A stretch of DNA of 39,622 nucleotides from Acidobacteriota bacterium (GTDB lineage: Bacteria > Acidobacteriota > JAAYUB01): positions 70,901 to 110,522 of the forward strand of contig JAKQOW010000131.1 of the NCBI GenBank assembly GCA_029565065.1, written 5' to 3'. The translations under genes were made by a program, and so were the position numbers. Position 1 is the stretch's first letter; the number at the start of each line of letters is the position of its first letter. This document shows, piece after piece, positions 31,934 to 39,609 of this stretch. Below the pieces are notes generated by a model. That model did not search any database, was not told the DNA's origin, and was given only the letters and a program-made list of their open reading frames with translations.

Positions 31934-34275
31934 GTGGGAAACTTCTCCAGCGCCAGGTGGTAGTCTTCCAGCAGCTCGTAGACGCCGCCGTAGAGCCTGC
32001 GGCCCGCCTCGCCCTCGAGCGTATGAATGACGCCCGAGTGGGTGCACTTGGCTTCCAGGAACTCGAAATCGGTGAGCGTAGCGTACAGGTCATTCCACAA
32101 CCCGGCTTCGGTCTGCTGGAAAGGCAGTTCGGAGAGCTTGCGGACGTTGGCGCTCCGGGTTCCGTCCGCTTCGGCGAACAGCGGTTGGGCGGCGAAGTAG
32201 TCGGCCAACCGGCCGTGGGTGGCGGCCTTGTCCGGACCGGCGAGAAACGCCGCGTCCACCACCTCGCCCATCTGGCGATGGAAGAATCCAAGCAGCGTGG
32301 ACCCATCGGCACTGCGTCCGGTCAGATACGGCTCCAGGTCGAAGAACAGGCGCGACCACACCACGACGGGGAGCCGCGGCTCGGGCGGCTGGAAGAAGGC
32401 ACGACGCTGGAAATCGCCGAACACCTCCTGGTCGCGGGATAGCAGATCGATCACCTCATCCTCGGACAGGCCGTTCTTCGCGGCCCGCAGGTACGCCAAC
32501 GCCCGCGCCACCAGGATGGGCCCATGGTTGGCCTCGGCTGACAACCGCGCCAGCAGCTGTCCGATGATCCCGGTCACATCCGGTTCCAGCGCCACCGCGG
32601 GGGTGTAAGACTTCCATTGCCGCGCCTCTTCGAAGGCGAATTTCAGCCAGAGGGGCGATCCGGTGCGCCCGAACCGGTCCAGCACCTCGTCGTGCTGCAC
32701 CGCCTGCAGGCCGCGACCCGCCTGGCCCAGCCAGGCTTGCAGAATCGCGCCGCCGTCGGCGGCGGACAGGGGCGGCAATTCCGTCTGGAACGATGGAGCT
32801 GTTTTGCGCTTAAGGGCGTCCCATGCCTCTGAAGGCGCCGCGGAAACCACCAGGCGGACGTGGCCGGGCAGGGCGCCCGGCAGCCAGTGGAGGCTGCGGG
32901 CGTCGTGGCTGGCGCCCAGCTGATCCAGGGCGTCGAGAAACAGGATGATGGGCCGGTCGGCCGCGGCCAGGGCGAGGCGTTTGGGGAATTCTTCGGCCAG
33001 CGCCTTGAATTCGCTGGGAATGGTGGTCTCATCGCCGTCGCAGCGGCGGGTGACTTCGCGGCACAGGCTCTCCAGCAGGGCTCGGACGTCGACGGACGCC
33101 GGGGTGGCGCCGATGAAGCGCGCGGCGATGATGGCGTTCGGGTAGGTCTGCCGGGCCAATTCCAAGGCCCGAGCCAACAGGGCCGATTTCCCCGAGCCCG
33201 ACGCGCCGAAGACGGCCATGGGGGCCGGATCCCGTCCGGCCAGGTAATCGCCGATGCGTTGAAGGCTGTCCGTACGCCCGATGAAGACTTCGGCCCGCTC
33301 CCGGGCAAAGGCCAGATGGTCGGTGATTTCCTGGTCTACGGGATCGACGGCGCCCAGTTGGGCGATCTCCGCCCGGATCACTCCGGAAAGAGCCTGCCAA
33401 ACGTCCTCACACAGCGCATCCAGATGGTCGGTGCTGATGACGGACTGCCGCCAGCGGGCTTCGTACTCGCGGACGTTGCCCGCCAGCCTGGCGCGCAGCC
33501 GATCCTTGAGATCCGCCAGGCGACGCTGCGCCTCGGCGTCCGCGGCGCCGCCGGCGTCGCGGTCGGTGTAAGCGCCGGCGCCGGCGTCATCCGGCAATCC
33601 GATGATGCGGCGGAAAAATCCGAAGACATGCTTGTGGGCATCGGCCACCCGCAGCGCGCCGGTCTCGATCTCTTGCTCGGTGGCCGATGCTTCGTACCGG
33701 ATCCGCTGCGCTTCGCTGAATCCCGTCTTGGCGACGGCAGCGGTCAGGATACCGCGCAAGCGATCCTCCACCATCTCCCACTGGCGGGACTCCGCTTCCG
33801 CAGCCTGCCGGCGCTCGGCCTCGTTGGCGCCGTCGGGCGCCACGATCCGACGCGGCTGCAGACAGTAGACGGGCGGCACGGCATTGTCGTCGCGGCGGTA
33901 CCACTGTCGCAGCAGCGCCGAGTCCTCGGGCGCCGTGACGGCCGCATGGATCCTTTGGTATTCATCCGCCGGGATTGCAGGCGGCAGGGGCCGCCAGCCG
34001 TAGCGGTCGCCCAGCAGCACGATGAAGTTGGGGCGCGGGGTGATCCGCTGGCAACGCGTGATCTCGCCCAGGCAGATGGGCATCGTCTGCTGGTCAAGCC
34101 CCGCTTCCTCGCGTACGCCCCAGCGCAGGTCCACCGCCTGGAAGCTGCAGCCGTGTTGCCGGCACAGCTCGCGGAGCCGGGGAAACACCCTCTCCTGCAG
34201 GGCGTTGCGCTCCTCCTTCAGGTCGCTGAAGGTGGATGACACGAAGATGCGGAAGGTCTTGCCGATCATGCTCAT
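31930..34275 (-). CDS. DUF4062-NACHT/STAND-type NTPase
   Basis: 781 residues, cytoplasmic. The N-terminal DUF4062 domain (about 6-140) has the hallmark RIFVSSTFSDLKEERN, then FQAVDLRWGVREE and FIVLLGDRYGWRP. Residues about 170-310 are helical. The NTPase domain (about 328-500) has FIGRTDSLQRI, Walker A G357-A-S-G-S-G-K-S364 and Walker B IILFLDALDQL (443-453, D448 and D451). A winged-helix and helical arm region (about 520-770) includes LARALAYLRAAKNGLSEDEV and ends GGVYELLEDYHLALEKFP. Members of this class usually continue into WD40 repeats in one chain; here the chain stops and the WD40 part is the next gene. STAND proteins switch on by oligomerising after ligand binding; DUF4062 is the candidate effector or signalling module. 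Confidence 0.9.
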   Translation of the reverse strand: MSMIGKTFRIFVSSTFSDLKEERNALQERVFPRLRELCRQHGCSFQAVDLRWGVREEAGLDQQTMPICLGEITRCQRITPRPNFIVLLGDRYGWRPLPPAIPADEYQRIHAAVTAPEDSALLRQWYRRDDNAVPPVYCLQPRRIVAPDGANEAERRQAAEAESRQWEMVEDRLRGILTAAVAKTGFSEAQRIRYEASATEQEIETGALRVADAHKHVFGFFRRIIGLPDDAGAGAYTDRDAGGAADAEAQRRLADLKDRLRARLAGNVREYEARWRQSVISTDHLDALCEDVWQALSGVIRAEIAQLGAVDPVDQEITDHLAFARERAEVFIGRTDSLQRIGDYLAGRDPAPMAVFGASGSGKSALLARALELARQTYPNAIIAARFIGATPASVDVRALLESLCREVTRRCDGDETTIPSEFKALAEEFPKRLALAAADRPIILFLDALDQLGASHDARSLHWLPGALPGHVRLVVSAAPSEAWDALKRKTAPSFQTELPPLSAADGGAILQAWLGQAGRGLQAVQHDEVLDRFGRTGSPLWLKFAFEEARQWKSYTPAVALEPDVTGIIGQLLARLSAEANHGPILVARALAYLRAAKNGLSEDEVIDLLSRDQEVFGDFQRRAFFQPPEPRLPVVVWSRLFFDLEPYLTGRSADGSTLLGFFHRQMGEVVDAAFLAGPDKAATHGRLADYFAAQPLFAEADGTRSANVRKLSELPFQQTEAGLWNDLYATLTDFEFLEAKCTHSGVIHTLEGEAGRRLYGGVYELLEDYHLALEKFPT

Positions 34276-34475
34276 GAAGTGTCTCCTACTGATGAATCAC
34301 CGATTGCGGAGTCGTTCGCAGCCTCGTTGCCTCCCTGATAGATCCCACCGTCGCTGGTGTCCGGAAAACCATGCGCCCGATCGACTTCGAATCGGCGCCA
34401 GTCCCAGAATTTTGGGGCCAGATTGCTCCGATACCGGCGGAACAGCACCGTCAGACCCGCTGCGGAAGTGACCAC
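34272..34475 (-). CDS. Small hypothetical protein inside the STAND operon
   Basis: 67 residues, GTG start at 34475 with GGAG eight bases upstream. Its TGA overlaps the NTPase ATG as ATGA, the same coupling as at the NTPase/WD40 junction. This makes a real gene likely despite its size. The first half is basic and aromatic (LTVLFRRYRSNLAPKFWDWR), the second acidic and polar with many Asp, Ser and Gly. No family is recognised. It fills the only gap in the operon, between the large WD40 gene (stop at 34490) and the NTPase. It might regulate or stabilise the NTPase, or may only be a leader for coupled translation. Confidence 0.55.
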   Translation of the reverse strand: MVTSAAGLTVLFRRYRSNLAPKFWDWRRFEVDRAHGFPDTSDGGIYQGGNEAANDSAIGDSSVGDTS

Positions 34476-34489
34476 CAGTTACTCTCCAG

Positions 34490-36607
34490 TCATCTTTCCA
34501 GCCGGAGCAGATGCAGCGTTCCACCTGCCGTCCCGGCGGCCAGCAGGCGGCTTCGGTCCCAGGCGACGCACGTCCCCTCTCCGTCCAGGGGATATCGCGC
34601 GAGCTCCTCCCCCGACATCGTGTCGCACAGCAGCAGCATCATCTCGGCGGTTCGGGGCATGACGGCGAGGAGGTATCCGTCCGGAGAGAGGGCGAAGGCG
34701 CTGATCCGAACGAGGCCAGGATTGAAAATCTTCAATTCTCTTCCATCCTGAGGTCCCCATACCCGGAGTTTCATGTCGCCGACCAGGATGATCCGGCTTC
34801 CATCACTCGAGAAGGCACTCACGAACGCGCTCCCACTTTTTGCGGGGAAGGCCAGTCGGGCCAGTTCGCGGCCATCCCGGGCGGCCCAGAGAACGAGGGC
34901 GTCGAATGATTGGGAGAAAAAGCGCGTCCCGTCGGGCGAGAAAGCGCAGGCGGTGACCCGGGCACCTGAATCCGCCAGCGTGGCCAGTTTGGCACCCGTC
35001 TGGCCGTCCCACAGATGGAGCGCGCCGTTTCTCTCGCCCGAAACGATTCGGTTGCCGTTGGGTGAGAACGCGCAGGCGGTGATTGCCTGCCGGTGACCGG
35101 CAATGGTTGCCAGCACCTGGCCGGTGCCGGCCTCCCAGATTTTGATGGTGTTGTCGTCCGAGGCCGAGAAGACGCGGGTTCCGTCACCGGAAAACGCGCA
35201 TGCCCAGACCTTCTGCTGGTGGCCGACGAGTGTCGTGCACTCGACGCCGCGGGTTGCGTCCCACAACTTCAGGGTCTGGTCCCCGGAGGCGGAAACCAGC
35301 GCCGATCCGTCGAGAGAGAAGGCGCAAGCGTACACGCGGTCTGCGTGGCCGGTGAGTGTGAACAGCTCACGTCCCGAAAGCGTTTCCCATACCTGAAGGG
35401 TCCGGTCGGCGGACGCCGAAGCGATACGCGTGCCGTCGAGTGAGAAGGCGCAGGCGGATACCCGGCCCTGATGACCGTCCGGAGCGTAACCGGGCGAGTC
35501 AAGTTCGTGCCGGACGGCCCATAGTCTCAGCCGATTGTCGTTGGCCCCGGAGACGATCCGGGTGCCGTCCGGAGAGAACGCACAGACCGTCACCCGGTCG
35601 GGGTGGTCAGTCGGCGCAGTGAGCTCCCGGCCGGTGCCGGCGTCCCAGACCCGGACGCTCCGGTCATCCGCAACCGAGGCTATCAGGCGCCCGTCCGGCG
35701 AGAACGCGAACGTGCGCACCTGGCCGACGTGGCCGGACAGCGTCGCGGTGCGTTGCCCGGTGAGGACGTCCAGAACAATGATGCCGCCGGTGGTGGCGAC
35801 CGCTATCCGCCCGCCGTCCGATGACAGCGCGCAGCGGATCGGATCGGCGTCCAGCAGAGGGCCGGGCAGGGGGGTCACATCGTCACCGGTGACCGTGTCC
35901 CAGATGCGGACCGACCGGCTCGGCGCTACGGCAAGCAGCCAGGCTCCATCCGGCGACAGCACCAAATGCAGGTCGCTGTTGTCGCAGGCGAACGAATGGA
36001 CCGATTCCCCGGTATCCGCGTCCCATCGCTTGCAGGAGCCGTTCCTCGAAGCGGAGATGATCTGCCTCCCGTCGGGCGAGAAGGCGCAGGTGCTGACTTC
36101 ATCCGCGTGGCCGCTGAGTACCCGCAACAGCCGGCCGGAAGCCGCGTCCCAGAGCCGGAGCGTCCCGTCCAGAGAAGCCGAGACAATCCGGATACCGTCC
36201 GGTGAGAAGGCGCAGGCGTTCACCCGTCCCTGGTGTCCGCTCAGCGAGGCGCACTCGGCGCCGGATGTGGCGTCCCAGATCGTCACGGTGCCGTAATAGG
36301 ACGCCGAGAAGATCCGTGTGCCGTCGGGGGAGAAACCGGCGGCGCAATACGGTCCGATGTGCCCTGTCAGCGTCAACAGGGCGGCGGAGCTCCGGGCGGG
36401 CTTGTTGATCCGGCGGCAGAACGGCCGCCGCTCGCGCCCGGCGGCCCACCAGACTTCGGCCATGCGCGCGGGCGCCTCTGCTTCAGGCCGGTTAACGGCC
36501 TGCTGAAAGAGCAGAGTCGGGTTTACTCTCAGGACGTGGCTCTCGGAGAGCAGGAATTTCTGCCATTCCAGAAGGCTCGAACGGCATGCCGGATGATTTT
36601 CAGCCAT
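34490..36607 (-). CDS. WD40-repeat protein with about 15 blades and STAND-arm linker
   Basis: 705 residues. Residues about 13-85 carry the linker shared with the other WD40 protein (LLEWQKFLLSESHVLRVNP, LFQQAVNRP, FCRRINKPAR, ALLTLTGH). About 15 WD40 blades follow from residue 78 to the end, enough for two seven-bladed propellers. The consensus GH-x4-V-x-ACAFSPDGTRI-x-SAS-x-D-x-T-L-x-LWDA-x-x-G is best kept in blades 2, 3 and 8-11 and decays in blades 4, 5 and 13-15. The high mutual similarity of the middle blades also shows at DNA level as a motif recurring about every 125 bp. There is no signal peptide. It overlaps the preceding gene by 8 bp. Likely a ligand-sensing partner of the NTPase. 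Confidence 0.9.
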   Translation of the reverse strand: MAENHPACRSSLLEWQKFLLSESHVLRVNPTLLFQQAVNRPEAEAPARMAEVWWAAGRERRPFCRRINKPARSSAALLTLTGHIGPYCAAGFSPDGTRIFSASYYGTVTIWDATSGAECASLSGHQGRVNACAFSPDGIRIVSASLDGTLRLWDAASGRLLRVLSGHADEVSTCAFSPDGRQIISASRNGSCKRWDADTGESVHSFACDNSDLHLVLSPDGAWLLAVAPSRSVRIWDTVTGDDVTPLPGPLLDADPIRCALSSDGGRIAVATTGGIIVLDVLTGQRTATLSGHVGQVRTFAFSPDGRLIASVADDRSVRVWDAGTGRELTAPTDHPDRVTVCAFSPDGTRIVSGANDNRLRLWAVRHELDSPGYAPDGHQGRVSACAFSLDGTRIASASADRTLQVWETLSGRELFTLTGHADRVYACAFSLDGSALVSASGDQTLKLWDATRGVECTTLVGHQQKVWACAFSGDGTRVFSASDDNTIKIWEAGTGQVLATIAGHRQAITACAFSPNGNRIVSGERNGALHLWDGQTGAKLATLADSGARVTACAFSPDGTRFFSQSFDALVLWAARDGRELARLAFPAKSGSAFVSAFSSDGSRIILVGDMKLRVWGPQDGRELKIFNPGLVRISAFALSPDGYLLAVMPRTAEMMLLLCDTMSGEELARYPLDGEGTCVAWDRSRLLAAGTAGGTLHLLRLER

Positions 36608-37505
36608 CGCAACGGTCCGGCTGGTCTGGTTGGGAATCGTCCATGAAGAACGGTTTCAGGGACACGATTTTCGCCCTCAGTTTCTGGTCCTTCGGCCGGC
36701 TGAACTCGAGGGCCGGCAACTCGTACCGCTTGATGCCGGCGGTGATGGACCCGATGACTCGGGCCCGGGGGCCCAGCACGGCGATGAGGTCGCGGAAGGC
36801 GACGGTCTGGAATCGGCCGAAAAAGGCCGCGCCCAGGCTGACCACGTCCACTTCCCACGCCAGCGTCGGGATGGTGGGTGTCCAGGTGATCATCCGATAC
36901 TCCCGGCCGGTCTGGTCCTGCATGGCCATGATGGACGGTTCGAAGCAGGAGTTGAAATACTCCACCTGCGCCAGCAGAACCGACTGGATCCTGTCGAATT
37001 GCGACTCGGCGGGAATTGAGGAATCGACATCCTGCCGGCCGATTTTCAAATCATACGGGTAGGTGGGGATGGTGAACGTGTCCTCGCCGGATTCCCAGTC
37101 GGCCAGCAGCGACTGGATCTCCCACCCATGCCGCTCGCGGTACACCGCCTCGGCCTTCCAGTCTTCGAGGGTTTCGTCGGTCAGGTCCGCGCCGTTCTCG
37201 TCCCGGATTTCCAGGCTGGGGACGGACAGCAGGCGCTGCATCGTCGACAGCAGGCACCGCCAGTCAGCCAGACTCGGCAGGATGTTCTGGCGGAACAGCA
37301 GTTCCACCGGCACCCGTTCTTCCTCGATCCGGAGGGAGAAGCCGCGGATGCCACCTTCGGGGTAGCCCAGCACCGTGTGCGCTCCCGAGCCGGGGAAGGG
37401 CCCGTACGCCCGCAGGATGATCCCCCGGGCCATGAGCTCGTCGACGAGCGCTCCCGGTGCGGGTACAAAGCGTGGGTCGCACGAACCGAAGAATTCAATG
37501 GACAT
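36600..37505 (-). CDS. Unknown 301-residue first gene of the STAND/WD40 operon
   Basis: 301 residues, not recognised. It has a soluble, mixed alpha/beta composition, with no signal peptide or membrane helix. Notable parts are an N-terminal GSCDPRFVPAPGALVDELM helix, a beta-rich segment with GGIRGFSLRIEEERVPVELL, an acidic helical middle (SLEIRDENGADLTDETLEDW) and a C-terminal sheet (EYRMITWTPTIPTLAWEVD). The stop codon overlaps the start of the WD40 gene by 8 bp, and the operon promoter lies about 90 bp upstream of its ATG at 37505, which has AGGTG seven bases before it. As first gene it should be made at the highest level; a regulator, sensor or target-mimic role is possible but unproven. 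Confidence 0.72.
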   Translation of the reverse strand: MSIEFFGSCDPRFVPAPGALVDELMARGIILRAYGPFPGSGAHTVLGYPEGGIRGFSLRIEEERVPVELLFRQNILPSLADWRCLLSTMQRLLSVPSLEIRDENGADLTDETLEDWKAEAVYRERHGWEIQSLLADWESGEDTFTIPTYPYDLKIGRQDVDSSIPAESQFDRIQSVLLAQVEYFNSCFEPSIMAMQDQTGREYRMITWTPTIPTLAWEVDVVSLGAAFFGRFQTVAFRDLIAVLGPRARVIGSITAGIKRYELPALEFSRPKDQKLRAKIVSLKPFFMDDSQPDQPDRCDG

Positions 37506-37596
37506 GGTGCATCACCTGTGCGGCGACCGGCGCGGCCGTGCCGGAATCCATCGGAACAGTCAACGGCCGGGTTTTCATGAAGAACCGATTGACCCG

Positions 37597-37625
37597 ATCA
37601 TACCCAATGAACAACGAGTAATCAA
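37597..37625 (-). promoter_or_regulatory. Sigma-70 promoter of the STAND/WD40 operon
   Basis: Minus strand: TTGATT (37625-37620), 17 bp spacer, TATGAT (37602-37597). Predicted start near 37590, leader about 85 nt. It is the only good promoter before the six-gene run. Confidence 0.7.
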
Positions 37626-37684
37626 GATGTCCCGTCGCCGGCTCCCGAGTCGCAGAATAGAAGACGCCGAGCCGGTCCTTTGGG

Positions 37685-37690
37685 TATAAT
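37685..37690 (+). promoter_or_regulatory. -10 hexamer upstream of the T2SF-repeat gene
   Basis: Perfect TATAAT, but no convincing -35 at 16-18 bp. Predicted start near 37697, 77 nt before the GTG at 37774. It is divergent from the STAND operon promoter about 60 bp away. Confidence 0.45.
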
Positions 37691-37773
37691 AAAAGTAACG
37701 CAACAGATCGCCCAAGCTGATCGGTTTGCGGGCTTTCCCTGTTTCGATATGCGTTGCCATCGGGGAGTGGACC

Positions 37774-39609
37774 GTGGATGTGGTGACGTACAGCCGACGG
37801 CTGGCTGCCTGTGTGAACGCGGGTGTGCCGGTGGCCGAGGCGGCCGCAGTGCTGGCTAGCGACGATCCGACGAACGCCGTCGCCCGGGATCTGGCGGTGC
37901 GGCTGGCCGCCGGTGAACTGCTGGCCGGCGCACTGCGACGTCACACCGAATGGTTTCCCCCGTATTTCATCGCACTGGTCGAAGCGGGCGAAGTCGGCGG
38001 CTGGCTGGACAACACCCTGGCGGCCGCCGCCGATGAGTTGGCCCGGACCGACGATGCGGAACGGCGTCTGTGCCGCGGTTGGCGCCTGCCGGGCCGACAG
38101 CGAGGGCTGTGTCAACTCGCCGCCGTCGCCCGCACCTGCGGGCGCCTGGCCGCCCTGGTCGAATGGGGCATCCTTCTCGTTGATGCCCTGGAGCTGACCG
38201 CCGCATCGGTGATTGACGAACCCGTCCGTCGCAGCCTGCGGGCCGCTCGCCAGGCGGTCGAGGCGACGGGGAGCCTGGCCCGGAGCCGCAAGCCGCTTCT
38301 GCCGCCCTTGCTCTGGCGGGTCCTCAATCTCGGCAGCCTGACGGGAACGTTTCCCACGATTCTGCACGAGATGGGGAGCTGCTTTGAATACGAACTGGCC
38401 CTGCTCCTGGCCGGGCGCGGGGCGAAGGCGCGGCGCCGCATCGTCACTGCGGTTTTCGCGCGGAAGTTCGCCGCCCTGCTCCGGTGCGGCGTGCCGGTGA
38501 CAGCCAGCATGGAGCTGCTGGCCGCCGAATATCCTGAGGCGTCCCCCGTGCGGAAGGCGCTGACGCGACCGCAGGCGGACCGCGGTTACCGCCTCTCCGA
38601 GTTGCTGGCGACGACCGGCTTGTTCGAGGAGTGGCAACTGGATGTGATCGACCTGGCCGAGACGGACGGCCGCTTGGAGGTGGCCTTCCAGGATTTGGCC
38701 GACTATCTGGTTTGCCCCGACGAGGCCACGTCCGCCGGGACGATTCGCAAGCTGGCCTTTCTCGGCCGCTGGGATGCCCTGCTGGACCGCGCGATCTGCC
38801 GAGCCTTCGGAACCGCGCCGCGACCGCTCTCCCAGCTGCTCGAAGACCGGGGATTGTCGGCGTTGGAACCCGCCCTCCTCGATGCCGGCGAGGCGGACGG
38901 GGATCTGGCGACGGCATTGTCCGCGGTCGAAGGGCTGCACGCGCTGCAGCGGGAGATCCCGGACACGATCAGCGCAGACGAATGCCGCTTCCTGGCGGGC
39001 TGGGCCGCAGCGATCCGGCTGGGCATCGACCTCGATGAATGCCTCCGCCTGCTTCAGGAGGACCAGCCCCGGATGGCTGAAACGATCCGCTTTATCCGAC
39101 ACGCCATCGCCGAGGATCCCGGGCGCCTCACGCTGAAGCGGCTGACACGCTCCGGTCTGGTCCCCTGGATCGCGTCGGGCATCGCCGCGGGCGCCACCCA
39201 CGGCTTGCTGAGTGAGGCGCTGGACCGGCTGGCGACCTGTGAGCGCATCCGCCTGCGCCGGCAGCGGGTGCCGCTGCTGCGCGGCCGTCCCATTCGCCGC
39301 CGGGCGGCGCTGGCGCATGCCAGCCGGGTAGCGGGGACGCTGTTGGGGCTGGGGGCGACTGTTGAGGACGCGCTGGACGCGGTCGCTTCCGGTTCGGGCG
39401 ACCGTGCGACGGATCAGGCTATCCGGCGCGTGTATCTGGCCGTGGCGCGGGGAACGCCACTGTCGCGAGCGGTTGCGACGGAGCCGGTCTTCCCGCCGCT
39501 GTGGACCGCCTGGGTGGGGTGGGGCGAGTCCTCCGGCGCCCTGGACGTTCAGTTGCTGAAGATTGCCGACCTGTACGAGGCGGAGTTGGAACGAACGGTG
39601 AATCGGTGA
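37774..39609 (+). CDS. Soluble protein with about six tandem GspF/T2SF-like domains
   Basis: 611 residues. The chain repeats the pattern of the type II secretion F (GspF/PilC) cytoplasmic domain. The half-motif hydrophobic-x-aGE-x-x-G-x-L recurs six times: LVEAGEVGGWLDNTL (68-82), VLNLGSLTGTFPTIL (183-197), VIDLAETDGRLEVAF (291-305), LLDAGEADGDLATAL (368-382), GIAAGATHGLLSEAL (469-483) and WVGWGESSGALDVQL (580-594). The preceding helix motif (RLAACVNAGVPVAEAAAVLA) recurs five times. GspF has two such domains, each followed by membrane helices; no helix hydrophobic enough for a membrane segment is seen here. The GTG start at 37774 has GGGGAG six bases upstream; a TTG at 37726 is in frame but lacks one. 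Function unknown, perhaps a scaffold in a pilus or secretion machine encoded beyond the window. Confidence 0.7.
   Translation: MDVVTYSRRLAACVNAGVPVAEAAAVLASDDPTNAVARDLAVRLAAGELLAGALRRHTEWFPPYFIALVEAGEVGGWLDNTLAAAADELARTDDAERRLCRGWRLPGRQRGLCQLAAVARTCGRLAALVEWGILLVDALELTAASVIDEPVRRSLRAARQAVEATGSLARSRKPLLPPLLWRVLNLGSLTGTFPTILHEMGSCFEYELALLLAGRGAKARRRIVTAVFARKFAALLRCGVPVTASMELLAAEYPEASPVRKALTRPQADRGYRLSELLATTGLFEEWQLDVIDLAETDGRLEVAFQDLADYLVCPDEATSAGTIRKLAFLGRWDALLDRAICRAFGTAPRPLSQLLEDRGLSALEPALLDAGEADGDLATALSAVEGLHALQREIPDTISADECRFLAGWAAAIRLGIDLDECLRLLQEDQPRMAETIRFIRHAIAEDPGRLTLKRLTRSGLVPWIASGIAAGATHGLLSEALDRLATCERIRLRRQRVPLLRGRPIRRRAALAHASRVAGTLLGLGATVEDALDAVASGSGDRATDQAIRRVYLAVARGTPLSRAVATEPVFPPLWTAWVGWGESSGALDVQLLKIADLYEAELERTVNR

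Noticed and set aside
31930..31945. Programmed -1 frameshift fusing the NTPase to the WD40 protein
   Set aside because: The codons before the stop (AAG TTT CCC ACA) do not form an X-XXY-YYZ slippery heptamer, and the ATGA overlap explains the arrangement by reinitiation.
32860..34239. 459-residue plus-strand frame opposite the STAND NTPase
   Set aside because: The minus strand carries DUF4062, Walker A and Walker B motifs; the plus frame has none.
34600..36400. CRISPR-like repeat array because of a motif recurring about every 125 bp
   Set aside because: The periodicity comes from WD40 blades in an open reading frame; the units vary and there are no constant-length spacers.
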